Shown: positions 1 through 9,156, counted from the stretch's first letter. The stretch: 64,000 bases of DNA from Nitrospirales bacterium LBB_01 (GCA_004376055.2 CP049016.1:1612001-1676000); one strand, 5' to 3'. Made by a program: numbers and translations. The notes: generated by a model from the letters alone, not told the origin.

Positions 1-428
1 TTTTTACTCCCAGCACAAAAGCAGAGCATGGTCACGACATTAATATATCGTTTGACGAAGCGTCTGGTATAGTTGGCAAAAGCCAAATGGAAAAACTTAA
101 AGAACTTAGTGTAAATATTTACAAAAAAGCCTCAGAGTATGCACTGTCAAAGGGAATAATAATTGCGGATACTAAATTTGAGTTTGGTTTGCTTAATGGA
201 GAGATTATTTTGATAGATGAGGTTCTGACTCCTGATTCTTCAAGATTCTGGCCAAAGGCAAAATATATAAGCGGCGTACCTCAGGAAAGTTTTGATAAGC
301 AAATAGTGAGAGACTATCTGCTGACTCTCAGTTGGGATAAGACCTACCCAGGCCCCTCGCTTCCACCTGAGGTGATAGAAAAAACAACTCAGAAATATAA
401 AGAGATACTTAGCATTTTAACAGGATAA
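1..428 (+). CDS. purC: Phosphoribosylaminoimidazole-succinocarboxamide synthase, C-terminal part
   Basis: SAICAR synthetase of purine biosynthesis, which joins aspartate to CAIR using ATP. The reading frame is open from base 3, so the gene begins left of the window and only about 141 C-terminal residues are seen. They include the family segments FTPSTKAEHGHD, ADTKFEFG and DEVLTPDSSRFWP, which contribute to the nucleotide and substrate site. It ends with TAA sharing one base with the ATG of the next gene (TAATG), suggesting translational coupling. The family match is confident; the N-terminus cannot be judged. Confidence 0.95.
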   Translation, partial: FTPSTKAEHGHDINISFDEASGIVGKSQMEKLKELSVNIYKKASEYALSKGIIIADTKFEFGLLNGEIILIDEVLTPDSSRFWPKAKYISGVPQESFDKQIVRDYLLTLSWDKTYPGPSLPPEVIEKTTQKYKEILSILTG

Positions 429-2161
429 TGTTAGATAATCAATTAAAAATGGTCTGCGGATGGTGCAAAAAAATCAGAGCAGACGACACCTCGTGGCAGA
501 CAATAGAGGAGTATTTTGCCGCTAAGGGGATGGGAGAGACCACTCACGGAATGTGCCCTGATTGTTCCGAGAAGATTTTTGAAAAAAGAGTGTATCTTGA
601 AAGCTATCAAAATATTTGTAAAGTCATAAGTTCAAGTATCACTTTAGAGGAGACTCTAAACCTTATAGTAACAAGCATTGTAAAGGTCATGAATGTAAAG
701 GCAAGTCTGCTAAGGCTTGTAAATAAAAAGTCCGGAACTCTTGACGTAGCGGCATACTATGGTTTAAGCCAGGAGTATGTCAATAAAGGGTCGGTTGAAA
801 TTGATAAAAGCATAGAGGATGCCCTCTCCGGTAAGCAAATCTCCGTTTATGATATAACCTTTGATGCAGATTCAAAGTACTATAAGGAGGCTAAAAAAGA
901 GGGAATCAGCAGCATTTTATCAATACCTCTGAGATTTAAAGATGAGATAATAGGGGTACTTAGGATGTACACGGCTGAGCCTCGTGATTATGTCGAAGAG
1001 GACAGGAAATTTCTACTGGCCATTGCCGAACAGGCTGCTATAGTCATAATGAATGCCAAAGAATATGAGACTTTGGTCACAAGAGAAAAGGAATATCTGA
1101 GGCTATTTAGAGAGATTTCAAAAGCGGTAAGCTCCTCTCTGAAACTTGAAGAGGTTCTGCAAAGTATAGTTAAAAAGATAGCCGATGCCTTTAGGGTTAA
1201 GGCAGTTACGATAAAACTGGTTGATGAGATGACAAGGAAATTCACAGTTGCTGCCTCATGTGGTTTAGGTGAAAAGTTTTTTGCAAATGCCCCGTTAAAA
1301 GATATGAACATATCTCAGGCATTGCGATACCTTTATCTTGAAAATCCAGCAATACCATTCCCTCACGAAAAGGATATAAGAATACTGCAAGAGCTTAATC
1401 TGTCCCCAGTTGCCATTTATGACGCCACAACGGACAGCCGTGTCCTTAATAGAAAGGATATCATAGAGGAGGGCATAAAGAGCATACTGACTGTGCCGAT
1501 TCAAGTTAGAAGCAAACTAATCGGTGTGCTTACCATATACACCGGATGGTATAAAAACTTCACACAAGAGGAAACCGATTTCTCGTCCTTTCTGGCAGAG
1601 CAGTGCGGTATTGCAATAGAAAATGCAAGGATGTACGAAAAGAAATACAAAGAGGTGACCTATTTAAAAACAATTCAGGAGCTTACAAAGCTGATGAGTA
1701 AGCATAAGGATCTCAACGAGATTTTAGACTTAATAGTGAAAAAGCTCCCAGAGGTAATGAACACAAAGGCTGCCACCATACGGCTTATTGATCCAGAGAC
1801 AAATAAACTAAAACTTATGGCGTCCTCTGGGTTGAGCAGTCAGTACCTTAGTCGCGGTGATGTTGAGGTTGAAGAGAACATAAAGGCGGCACTAAAGGGC
1901 GAACCTGTCGCTATTTACGATGTGGCTAAGGACTCACGGGTACTCTATCATAAAGAGGCCAAAGAAGAGGGCATAAAGAGCCTTCTGGCTGTCCCCCTGA
2001 TGTCATATAATAACACCACTATCGGAGTATTAAGGCTTTTAACCACACAGCACAGGGTCTTTACAAAAGATGAGATAGACTTTGCCATGGCACTTTGTGA
2101 AGAGGTCTCCATAGCATTAGAAAATGTCTTGCTGCTAAAACAGGTTTCTCAATCAAAATAG
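428..2161 (+). CDS. Triple GAF-domain protein with N-terminal zinc-binding motif
   Basis: A 577-residue soluble protein. Residues 10-46 carry a CxxC...CxxC pair (C10, C13, C43, C46), likely a structural metal site. Three GAF domains follow at about 60-205, 220-400 and 410-570, each ending with a similar GIKSILxVPL-type strand, so they look like internal duplications. No kinase, GGDEF, HD or DNA-binding output domain is present, so it is probably a ligand sensor acting through a partner protein. The ATG overlaps the purC stop by one base. The GAF assignment is firm; ligand and partner are unknown. Confidence 0.85.
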   Translation: MLDNQLKMVCGWCKKIRADDTSWQTIEEYFAAKGMGETTHGMCPDCSEKIFEKRVYLESYQNICKVISSSITLEETLNLIVTSIVKVMNVKASLLRLVNKKSGTLDVAAYYGLSQEYVNKGSVEIDKSIEDALSGKQISVYDITFDADSKYYKEAKKEGISSILSIPLRFKDEIIGVLRMYTAEPRDYVEEDRKFLLAIAEQAAIVIMNAKEYETLVTREKEYLRLFREISKAVSSSLKLEEVLQSIVKKIADAFRVKAVTIKLVDEMTRKFTVAASCGLGEKFFANAPLKDMNISQALRYLYLENPAIPFPHEKDIRILQELNLSPVAIYDATTDSRVLNRKDIIEEGIKSILTVPIQVRSKLIGVLTIYTGWYKNFTQEETDFSSFLAEQCGIAIENARMYEKKYKEVTYLKTIQELTKLMSKHKDLNEILDLIVKKLPEVMNTKAATIRLIDPETNKLKLMASSGLSSQYLSRGDVEVEENIKAALKGEPVAIYDVAKDSRVLYHKEAKEEGIKSLLAVPLMSYNNTTIGVLRLLTTQHRVFTKDEIDFAMALCEEVSIALENVLLLKQVSQSK

Positions 2162-2171
2162 TACCGGCAAA

Positions 2172-3038
2172 ATGCACACCTTAAAGCGTACCGGACTTTA
2201 CCTGAGTATGATAAAGTTCTCGCACTCGGTTTTTGCACTTCCTTTTGCATTTACCTCAGGAGTTCTAGCTAGCGGCGGAATCCCTTCAGGCAGGCAAATT
2301 CTCTGGATAACTGTGGCTATGATAAGTGCCCGTTCGGCAGCTATGGGATTAAACAGGATAGCTGACAGAAAAATTGATGCACTAAACCCTCGCACCAAAA
2401 ACCGTGAAATACCGGCAGGGGTTGTCAAATTGACAGAAGCCACAGTCTTTACCGCCTTGTTTTCGGCGTTGTTTGTACTTTCTGCCTACATGCTGAATCC
2501 GCTTTGCTTTAAACTTTCGCCGCTTGTCTTAGCGGTGTTGTTTTTTTATTCATACACAAAACGTTTTACGTGGAGCTCCCATCTGTTTTTGGGGATTGCT
2601 ATCTCTGGCGCACCACTTGGAGCGTGGATTGCAATACGAGGAGACGTCTCCATATCAATTTTGCCGCTGGTTTTTGCCGTAGTGTTTTGGCTTGCTGGTT
2701 TTGACATTCTCTATGCTCTTCAGGATGTCAACTTTGATAAAACTCATGGGCTTTACTCAATTCCTCAGAGATTTGGAATCAAAAAAGCAATCACACTGTC
2801 AAGGGTTTTTCATCTCTTTACATTTATTTTGCTTGCGCTGACGGGAGTATTTTTTAATATGGGAATTTTCTACTTCATTGGGATTGCCGTGGTTGCGGTA
2901 CTTTTAATATATGAACACTTGCTGGTAAAGCCCGATGATCTCAGTAAACTTGATATGGCTTTTTTTAATATTAACGGCTACATTAGTGTTACAGTGTTTG
3001 TGTTTGTGCTGATAGAAAATACTTTATTTAAACAATAG
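2172..3038 (+). CDS. mqnP: UbiA-family menaquinone prenyltransferase MqnP
   Basis: Integral membrane prenyltransferase of 288 residues, predicted to attach the polyprenyl tail to the naphthoate intermediate of the futalosine menaquinone pathway. It shows both aspartate-rich motifs of the UbiA superfamily: NRIADRKID (N61, D65, D69) and DVNFDKTHG (D185, D189), which bind Mg-diphosphate, and about eight hydrophobic helices. The MqnP rather than UbiA label rests on overall resemblance and on mqnA being in the same window (33051). It lies 10 nt after the GAF gene and directly abuts scpA. Confidence 0.85.
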   Translation: MHTLKRTGLYLSMIKFSHSVFALPFAFTSGVLASGGIPSGRQILWITVAMISARSAAMGLNRIADRKIDALNPRTKNREIPAGVVKLTEATVFTALFSALFVLSAYMLNPLCFKLSPLVLAVLFFYSYTKRFTWSSHLFLGIAISGAPLGAWIAIRGDVSISILPLVFAVVFWLAGFDILYALQDVNFDKTHGLYSIPQRFGIKKAITLSRVFHLFTFILLALTGVFFNMGIFYFIGIAVVAVLLIYEHLLVKPDDLSKLDMAFFNINGYISVTVFVFVLIENTLFKQ

Positions 3039-3758
3039 ATGGAACAGGAACTTAAAGTAAAACTTCCAGTGTTTGAGGGGCCTCTTGATCTCCTTCTCTC
3101 TCTGATTCAAAAAAACAAGATTGACATCTATGATATTCCGATAGCGTTTATTACCAGACAATATCTTGAGTACCTTGCGGCATGGACTAAGGAGCTGAAC
3201 GTTGACGTAGCAAGTGAGTTTCTCGTGATGGCGGCAACACTGATACATATAAAGTCACGGATGCTGCTTCCGGTTGAGAGTCAGGACGCATTGGATGAGG
3301 ATGAGGATCCGCGTCTTGAGCTTGTAGGTCGGCTGCTAGCATATCAGTCGTTTAAAGAGGCGGCTCTGGCGCTTAAAGAAAAGGAAACGTTTGGAGAAAC
3401 CTACTTTTTCAGAGACCCACAGTGGGTTGACGAGGCGGATGCAGTTAATACGGAACAGACGTTGTTTAGTGTTGATCTCTATGTGCTGCTGCGGGCTTTT
3501 TCCTCTTTAATGGATAAAAAACCAATTGAGGCCAGGCGCATTACCAGAGAGAGTTTGACGTTAAAGGACAAAATTGCCGTCATCATGGAGAGGCTTGACA
3601 TAGAAAAGGAAATAATCTTTTATGACCTGTTTGGAGAGACCGACGACAGAGTGGATATGATAGTGTCGTTTTTAGCGCTGCTTGAGATACTCAGACTCAG
3701 CCTTGCTTATGTTTTTCAGGAGCAGTATTTTGGCAAGATTAAAATTGTTAAACGATGA
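3039..3758 (+). CDS. scpA: Segregation and condensation protein A
   Basis: ScpA (239 residues), the kleisin subunit that bridges SMC heads in bacterial chromosome condensation. It begins with the typical segment LPVFEGPLDLLLSLIQKNKIDI and has the conserved FLVMAATLIHIKSRMLLP helix. The winged-helix C-terminus ends with the usual aromatic-rich segment. Length is normal for the family. The ATG follows the mqnP stop without a gap, so the two are probably co-translated. scpB is not in the window. Confidence 0.93.
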   Translation: MEQELKVKLPVFEGPLDLLLSLIQKNKIDIYDIPIAFITRQYLEYLAAWTKELNVDVASEFLVMAATLIHIKSRMLLPVESQDALDEDEDPRLELVGRLLAYQSFKEAALALKEKETFGETYFFRDPQWVDEADAVNTEQTLFSVDLYVLLRAFSSLMDKKPIEARRITRESLTLKDKIAVIMERLDIEKEIIFYDLFGETDDRVDMIVSFLALLEILRLSLAYVFQEQYFGKIKIVKR

Positions 3759-3835
3759 TGGGGTTAAAAAGAAAATGCTTACAAAGTTAACTCCAGTAGA
3801 ATGTTTTCTGTCACCTAATGATAGAGTAAAATGGA
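3759..3835. other. Intergenic region before dispersed repeat
   Basis: Together with the repeat at 3836-3935 and the stretch to the IS end at 4041, this forms a gap of about 280 bases after scpA with no coding potential beyond frames running through the repeat. Confidence 0.5.
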
Positions 3836-3935
3836 CTGGATTCCCGCTCGTAGGCGGGAATGACAAAGGAGGGGGGGCTTCTTTCTCTTTGTCTTTCTTT
3901 TTTTCTTTGTCATTCCTGCGGAGGCAGGAATCCAG
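3836..3935. repeat. Dispersed double-hairpin repeat, copy 1
   Basis: Starts CTGGATTCCCGC and ends GCAGGAATCCAG. Each end is a small hairpin (GATTCCCGC/GCGGGAATG and CATTCCTGC/GCAGGAATC) and the two ends are complementary to each other, giving a long inverted repeat around a pyrimidine-rich centre. Similar copies lie at 27572, 41416, 45125 and 59262. It has no coding content. The form resembles non-autonomous (MITE/REP-like) elements. Confidence 0.85.
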
Positions 3936-4107
3936 TCTTTTATTAGCGGAGTTACATGCAATTTAATGTTATGCCGCAAGTGGCGGGGAGTAATACCCAA
4001 GTGATTTAACTTCAACGGTAGTCCGCACGAATTGGAAAAGTATAGTGGATCCCAAATATGAGACAATCAGTTAAGATAGAGCTGGTTGTAATGAATGGGA
4101 GGATAAA

Positions 4108-4401
4108 ATGAAAAACAGACGGAAGTTTGGCAAAGAGTACAAAGCAAAAGTAGCAATAGAAGCGCTCAAAGGTCAGAGGACAGCCAATGAGATAGCGCAG
4201 GAATTTGATATTCATGTGAACCAGGTGAATGAATGGAAAAAGCATTTAGTAGAAGGGGCGTCAACGTTATTTAATGGAGTGCAAGAAAATTCTCAGGCGG
4301 CATATGAATCAGAGCGAGAGCGGTTATATAGTCAAATAGGGAAGTTGCAAGTAGAAGTGGACTGGCTAAAAAAAAAGAGCCTGTTACTTGCGCAACGGTA
4401 A
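4108..4401 (+). CDS. IS3-family transposase OrfA (helix-turn-helix)
   Basis: A 97-residue DNA-binding subunit with the IS3 OrfA pattern: KFGKEYKAKVAIEALKGQRT, then a helix-turn-helix (ANEIAQEFDIHVNQVNEWKK) and a leucine-zipper-like region (LYSQIGKLQVEVDWLKKK). A run of nine A followed by G (4368-4377) lies near its end. Slipping back one base there joins it to the downstream frame, giving the OrfAB transposase. Alone, OrfA is usually a regulator or inhibitor of transposition. Confidence 0.9.
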   Translation: MKNRRKFGKEYKAKVAIEALKGQRTANEIAQEFDIHVNQVNEWKKHLVEGASTLFNGVQENSQAAYESERERLYSQIGKLQVEVDWLKKKSLLLAQR

Positions 4402-4415
4402 GTGAGAAACGAGCG

Positions 4416-5243
4416 ATGATAGAGCCAGCAAATAAGGAATTGAGTATTCGTCAGCAGTGTAACCTGCTAAGCCTTCCACGCTCCAGTTATTATCGTCAGG
4501 CAGTACCGGAGAGCGAGGAGAATTTGAAGGTGATGAGGGCAATAGATGAGCAGTACACAATGCATCCATGGTATGGAAGCCGCACAATGGTTTACATTCT
4601 TTTCCGAGCAGGATATAAAGTAAATCGCAAGCGAGTAAAGCGTTTGATGATGTTGATGGGTCTTGTATCTATAGCACCCAGAAAAAGAACGACAGTACGG
4701 AATAAGCAACATAAAGTTTACCCTTATCTACTGCGATTATTAGATATTACTATCATCAACCAAGTCTGGTGCAGTGATATAACGTATATTCGAATGAGAC
4801 ATGGCTTTGTGTATCTGACAGCAGTAATGGACTGGTATAGCCGCTATGTGCTGTCATGGGAGGTGTCAGTGACAATGGATGATGGTTTTTGCGTAAGTAG
4901 CCTTGAGCGAGCCCTTAGGCTCTATGGCAGTCCTGAGATATTCAACACAGATCAAGGCAGCCAGTATACAGGGGCAGCGTTTATCAATGTGCTTCAGAGC
5001 AATGGGATTCGGATAAGTATGGATGGCAGAGGACGGGCTATGGATAATATCATGATTGAGCGGCTGTGGCGCAGTGTCAAGTATGAGGAGGTTTATATAA
5101 AAGATTATGAAACTGTTGATGAGTTGATTAAAGCGCTAAGGAGCTATTTTGATTTTTATAACAATGAGCGTCCGCATTCTACGCTTAGAGGCAAAACACC
5201 TGCCGAGGTTTATAAAAGCTCTGATTTTGCGATGGCGGCGTAA
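4416..5243 (+). CDS. IS3-family transposase OrfB (DDE integrase core)
   Basis: A 275-residue catalytic part with an rve-type fold. DDE residues are in WCSDITYI, FNTDQGSQYT and IMIERLWRSVKYEE. The frame is -1 relative to orfA and is open back through the A-run at 4368-4376 with no stop, so the functional protein is most likely the OrfAB fusion made by programmed -1 frameshifting; the ATG at 4416 may be used only weakly. Nothing suggests decay. Confidence 0.9.
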   Translation: MIEPANKELSIRQQCNLLSLPRSSYYRQAVPESEENLKVMRAIDEQYTMHPWYGSRTMVYILFRAGYKVNRKRVKRLMMLMGLVSIAPRKRTTVRNKQHKVYPYLLRLLDITIINQVWCSDITYIRMRHGFVYLTAVMDWYSRYVLSWEVSVTMDDGFCVSSLERALRLYGSPEIFNTDQGSQYTGAAFINVLQSNGIRISMDGRGRAMDNIMIERLWRSVKYEEVYIKDYETVDELIKALRSYFDFYNNERPHSTLRGKTPAEVYKSSDFAMAA

Positions 5244-5351
5244 GGATGCATTACCCTATCCCTTACCCTTATACTAACAGACTAAATACCCTCTTAGAGG
5301 GCTATACCTTAAGTCCACTAAAAAGTGGTCTTGACAATGGGGTCCACTATA

Positions 5352-5496
5352 GAATACATCAAAGAATTTTTTGATTTTTCAACATGGTGCAATATCGTCT
5401 GACAAACATATCAATGATGTAAACGGTTGGTTACTCATTCAATATAACTTAGACACGATTGGTTAAAAGAGGTTGAACTATACGCTTTTTTGGTTT
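5352..5496. other. Intergenic region right of the IS
   Basis: AT-rich DNA with no ORF, RNA gene or convincing promoter. It is the first part of a roughly 600-base gene-free stretch (5244-5853) that also holds the repeats at 5497 and 5668. Confidence 0.5.
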
Positions 5497-5631
5497 GGCG
5501 AGATTGCCACACCCCCTTACGGGGGTTCGCAATGACAGGACAGGGCTTTTTGCCATCCACCCAGCATTACATATACAAACAATACAACAGTGTGTCATTG
5601 CGAGGAGCGTTAGCGACGTGGCAATCTCGCC
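5497..5631. repeat. Inverted repeat with GGCGAGATTGCCAC ends
   Basis: GGCGAGATTGCCAC at 5497-5510 is the exact reverse complement of GTGGCAATCTCGCC at 5618-5631. Inner arms CGCAATGAC and GTCATTGCG also pair. The loop has no gene. It is a different family from the ATTCCCGC repeats and occurs once here. The sequence style (GTCATTGCGAGGAGC) is a common intergenic repeat in many environmental genomes. Confidence 0.75.
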
Positions 5632-5667
5632 CAGCGCACCAGCGTTAGACCCAAAGCAACCAACAGC

Positions 5668-5743
5668 AATCCATTCCTTTATCAGATACCTTGCCCACAT
5701 AGGCATTTTCATTAATGTAAATATCAAAACAAATTAAGGGAGG
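5668..5743 (+). repeat. Orphan copy of a 76-nt gene leader
   Basis: Nearly identical (five differences by eye in 76 positions) to 27704-27779, which lies directly upstream of the secreted S74-domain gene and ends in its Shine-Dalgarno GGGAGG. Here the same GGGAGG is followed by non-coding sequence with no start codon, so this looks like a leader whose gene was lost. Confidence 0.75.
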
Positions 5744-5853
5744 TGATTTAGCTCAGTTAGAATTTGAACAATTGTTACTACAGTTAAATTGCTAAAAAAT
5801 ACCTCCTCATGCTACAGTATATACCAAAAGTGCGGCTTCGGAGGTAACAGAGT

Positions 5854-6579
5854 TTGGATAGACTTAAAATTGCAGCAGTCATACTGACAGTAATGTCAGC
5901 CTTGTTATTTTCCTGCGCAACTACTCAAAGCGATTCGCCAAATAAGAACAAACTCCTCGTTTCACACTACAAGATGGGAATGTCTAAGATAAACGAACAG
6001 GATTTTCAGGCGGCTCAGGTTGAGTTTAAAAAGGCGCTTGAGATAGACCCTAACGATAAGGAGACACTCAATGCACTTGGTCTCACCTGTCTTCATTTTC
6101 AGGATAATAAATGCGCTATAGATACTTTCAAGAAAGCTATACACTCGGACTCAAATTACTCTGAGGCTCATAACAACCTTGGTATAACATACGCAAGATT
6201 GGGACAGTGGGAGGATTCCATTCAATGCTTCAAAAAAGCTCTTGAAAACCAGTTTTATGAAAAACCGGATCGCGCATACAACAACCTCGGCTATTCATTC
6301 TACCGCGTTGGTAAGCTGCGTGAAGCCCTGAACGCATTTAATGAATCCTTAAAGAGAAATGTTAAAAGTAGCAGCTCCTACATGGGTATGGCCCTTGTCT
6401 TAAACGCCATGGGACGCTACGGTGAGGCCTCCGAAAGGCTTATGCAAGCACTGGGAACGGATTCTTACTTCAGAGGCGATGTTGCTAAGGCCAGAGAGGA
6501 ATTTGAAAAAAGAAAGCGCACAGGCAATGATTACGAAAGACGAGATAACTCAGACCTGCTTGACATACTAAACTACTGA
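5854..6579 (+). CDS. TPR-repeat lipoprotein (PilF-like)
   Basis: A 241-residue lipoprotein: residues 1-21 form a signal peptide ending in the lipobox LLFSC, with C21 the lipidated cysteine. Four or five TPR units follow (about 36-200), e.g. AAQVEFKKALEIDPNDKETL and EAHNNLGITYARLGQWEDS. The start is TTG, supported by the Shine-Dalgarno GGAGGT 8 nt upstream. Architecture matches PilF/PilW pilotins that help type IV pilus secretin assembly, but no pilus gene is nearby, so the role is inferred. miaB follows after 13 nt. Confidence 0.8.
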   Translation: MDRLKIAAVILTVMSALLFSCATTQSDSPNKNKLLVSHYKMGMSKINEQDFQAAQVEFKKALEIDPNDKETLNALGLTCLHFQDNKCAIDTFKKAIHSDSNYSEAHNNLGITYARLGQWEDSIQCFKKALENQFYEKPDRAYNNLGYSFYRVGKLREALNAFNESLKRNVKSSSSYMGMALVLNAMGRYGEASERLMQALGTDSYFRGDVAKAREEFEKRKRTGNDYERRDNSDLLDILNY

Positions 6580-6592
6580 GGAACAATACAGA

Positions 6593-7903
6593 GTGACAAG
6601 AGATAAATTGACCGCTTACATTCACACATGGGGCTGTCAGATGAATGTTCGTGATTCGGAACACATAAAGGGGATTTTGAAAGGGGAGGGCTACGATATT
6701 TCAGATACCCCCGACGGTGCCTCCTTGGTGGTTCTTAACACATGCAGCATCAGAGAAAAGGCGGAACAGAAATTCCTAAGCGAGCTTGGCAGATTAAGCC
6801 TTCAGAAAAAGAAGCACCCGGAGTTAAAAATAGCCGTCTCAGGCTGTATTGCACAACAGCAGGGTAGGGCGCTTTTGAAATCACATCCATCGGTGGATTT
6901 CTCCTTTGGCCCTCAAAACATATTCAACCTTAAAGAGTTTCTTTATGATGAAAAACGAACTGCCTTTACTAAGGAAAACACAGGGGAAACTGAGGAGATA
7001 CATCACACCCAATTGTCAGCCCACAGAGATAACGATTTGCGCGCATGGGTTAATATTATGTATGGATGCAACAACTACTGCAGCTACTGTGTCGTGCCAT
7101 ACACAAGGGGTAGAGAGCGCTCAAGGTCTTATGAAAACATAATCGCAGAGGTCAGAGATCTTGCCGATAAGGGTTATAAGGAAATCTCGCTGCTTGGACA
7201 AAATGTGAATTCATATAGCGGCGGCTGTACCTTTCCAGAGCTTTTAACTATGATATGCGGTATTGGAGGGATTTTGAGAATTCGCTTTATCACCTCTCAT
7301 CCTAAAGACCTGACTGCTGAACTTGCAATTACTATGGGGAAATCCGCAAAAATCTGTAATCACATTCACCTTCCTGTTCAATCCGGCTCCACTAATGTGC
7401 TTAATCGTATGAATAGAAAGTACACGTTTGAGGAGTATTTTGATAAAATATTAATCTTGCGCAAGCATGTACCTGATATTGCAATTACTACGGATATAAT
7501 CGCTGGGTTTCCAGCAGAGACCGACTCAGACCATTATGAGACTGTAAGAGCGCTGAAAGAGATAGAGTTTGACGGCATATTTGCGTTTAAATACTCCCAA
7601 AGACCGCATACAAAAGCAGCCGATATGGAACACCAACTCAGTGAGTCAATAAAATCTCAAAGACTTGCTGAAATTCTTACCGTGTCAGATATGATTACTG
7701 AAAGAAAAAACAAAGTTCTTGAGGGCAAGTGCTTTGAGGTTTTAACAGAGGGTATCAATGCGGATAACAGGTGGTTTGGACGAACTACTACAAATAAAAT
7801 TGTGAATTTTTCTCCAGATGAACACACTGAAAGAGGGAGAGTCGTTATGGTAAAGGTTATTGAGGGCTTTAAACACTCCCTTGAAGGTCAGCTCGTTGTT
7901 TAA
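6593..7903 (+). CDS. miaB: tRNA (A37) methylthiotransferase MiaB
   Basis: Radical-SAM methylthiotransferase (436 residues) that converts i6A37 to ms2i6A37 in tRNAs. The N-terminal UPF0004 domain has the three cluster cysteines C15 (TWGCQMN), C51 (LNTCSIRE) and C85 (VSGCIAQ). The radical-SAM motif CNNYCSYC lies near residue 160, followed by VVPYTRGRERSR, and a C-terminal TRAM domain binds RNA. GTG start. Its stop overlaps the ATG of mtaB (TAATG), so the two tRNA thiolation enzymes are probably co-translated. Confidence 0.96.
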   Translation: MTRDKLTAYIHTWGCQMNVRDSEHIKGILKGEGYDISDTPDGASLVVLNTCSIREKAEQKFLSELGRLSLQKKKHPELKIAVSGCIAQQQGRALLKSHPSVDFSFGPQNIFNLKEFLYDEKRTAFTKENTGETEEIHHTQLSAHRDNDLRAWVNIMYGCNNYCSYCVVPYTRGRERSRSYENIIAEVRDLADKGYKEISLLGQNVNSYSGGCTFPELLTMICGIGGILRIRFITSHPKDLTAELAITMGKSAKICNHIHLPVQSGSTNVLNRMNRKYTFEEYFDKILILRKHVPDIAITTDIIAGFPAETDSDHYETVRALKEIEFDGIFAFKYSQRPHTKAADMEHQLSESIKSQRLAEILTVSDMITERKNKVLEGKCFEVLTEGINADNRWFGRTTTNKIVNFSPDEHTERGRVVMVKVIEGFKHSLEGQLVV

Positions 7904-9156
7904 TGAAGTTTTCAATAATTACTTTAGGATGTAAGACAAACCAATCGGAGACGGCAGCGTTAGAAAGGATTTTTCAGGAGAATTCCCATAAAGCGGTAGA
8001 GTTGGAGGACCATCCTGATGTGTGTATCATAAACACGTGCACGGTTACGGCAAAGAGCGATTATCAGTCAAGACAGCTTATTAGAAAGGCGCTCAAATTA
8101 TCAGGACAGGTGTTTGTAACCGGATGTTATTCAGAGCTTAACGAAGCTGAAGTATTACAGATAGATTCTAATCTTAAGATATTAAAAAACAAAGATAAAA
8201 TTTATTTTTTCAAGGGGTCAGCAACCTCCGGCGTAAAGAGCTTATCACCCCCTGAAACATCGTCAACCCGAAGCCGCGCTTTTTTAAAAATTCAGGACGG
8301 CTGTAACTGGAAATGTTCATACTGCATAATAAACAAGGCACGAGGAGCATCTATAAGCAGATTAATGTCTGATATAGCTGCTGAGGCATCGGCAGCCGAA
8401 TCAGACGGCTTTAACGAGGCAGTGCTGACAGGTATTCACATTGGTCATTATGGGCTTGACCTAAAACCTAAAGTAACACTTTCACTATTGATTGAACATA
8501 TTCTGAGTAAAACAAAAAAAATCAGACTACGGATAAGCTCATTAGAAGCAAACGAAATAGATGAGCGTTTAATTGAGCTACTGAAAGAGGACAGAGTGTG
8601 CAACCACATTCACATACCTGTTCAAAGCGGTGACGATGAGATACTTTCACTAATGATGAGACCCCATAACACAGAGAAGTTTAAGGAAACGATTGAACAG
8701 TTAAGCCGTGACATTGAGAATATATCAATAGGTACGGATGTTATCGTTGGATTTCCCGGAGAGACTGATGCTCACTTTGAAAACACTTACAGATTTCTTT
8801 CATCAATACCACTGACATATCTGCATGTGTTTCCTTATTCAATGAGAAAAGACACAGCAGCATTCACAATGCCAAACCAAATAGCAAAAAACATAAAGAA
8901 AGAAAGAGCCTCAAGGCTAAGAGTATTGTCGGAGGATTTTAAGGATTCGTATATGAAAAAACAACTTGGACGGACGCTTAAAGCTATCGTAGAGAGCAGT
9001 AATGGAGCACTGGTTTTAGCTACAACCGATAATTACCTTAAAGTAATCTTACAAAATGACGCAAACATCCTGATAAAGCAGAAATCCCTTATAAATCTGA
9101 TAGTTACAGCCTATACTAACAACTCACTAACCGGCAACCCAATAAATATAATCTAA
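7903..9156 (+). CDS. mtaB: tRNA t6A37 methylthiotransferase MtaB
   Basis: A second methylthiotransferase (417 residues), predicted to make ms2t6A37. The N-terminal cysteines are C10 (LGCKTNQSE), C46 (NTCTVTAKSD) and C75 (VTGCYSE). The radical-SAM motif CNWKCSYC is followed by IINKARG. LGCKTNQxE and the CTVT motif are typical of the MtaB clade rather than MiaB or RimO. The TRAM region at the C-terminus is present but short. Confidence 0.92.
   Translation: MKFSIITLGCKTNQSETAALERIFQENSHKAVELEDHPDVCIINTCTVTAKSDYQSRQLIRKALKLSGQVFVTGCYSELNEAEVLQIDSNLKILKNKDKIYFFKGSATSGVKSLSPPETSSTRSRAFLKIQDGCNWKCSYCIINKARGASISRLMSDIAAEASAAESDGFNEAVLTGIHIGHYGLDLKPKVTLSLLIEHILSKTKKIRLRISSLEANEIDERLIELLKEDRVCNHIHIPVQSGDDEILSLMMRPHNTEKFKETIEQLSRDIENISIGTDVIVGFPGETDAHFENTYRFLSSIPLTYLHVFPYSMRKDTAAFTMPNQIAKNIKKERASRLRVLSEDFKDSYMKKQLGRTLKAIVESSNGALVLATTDNYLKVILQNDANILIKQKSLINLIVTAYTNNSLTGNPINII

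Larger units (their letters stand above)
4041..5351 (+). mobile_element. IS3-family insertion sequence, apparently intact
   Basis: About 1.31 kb, bounded by imperfect terminal inverted repeats: TATAGTGGATCCC on the left (4041-4053) and GGGGTCCACTATA on the right (5339-5351). It contains two overlapping-frame transposase ORFs with all DDE residues and no stop within the catalytic ORF. I see no clear target duplication at the flanks, so the exact boundaries may be off by a few bases. Subgroup not assigned. Confidence 0.85.

Noticed and set aside
5495-5737. 80-aa ORF right of the IS
   Set aside because: Built from the GGCGAGATTGCCAC repeat and the orphan leader; no protein-like features.
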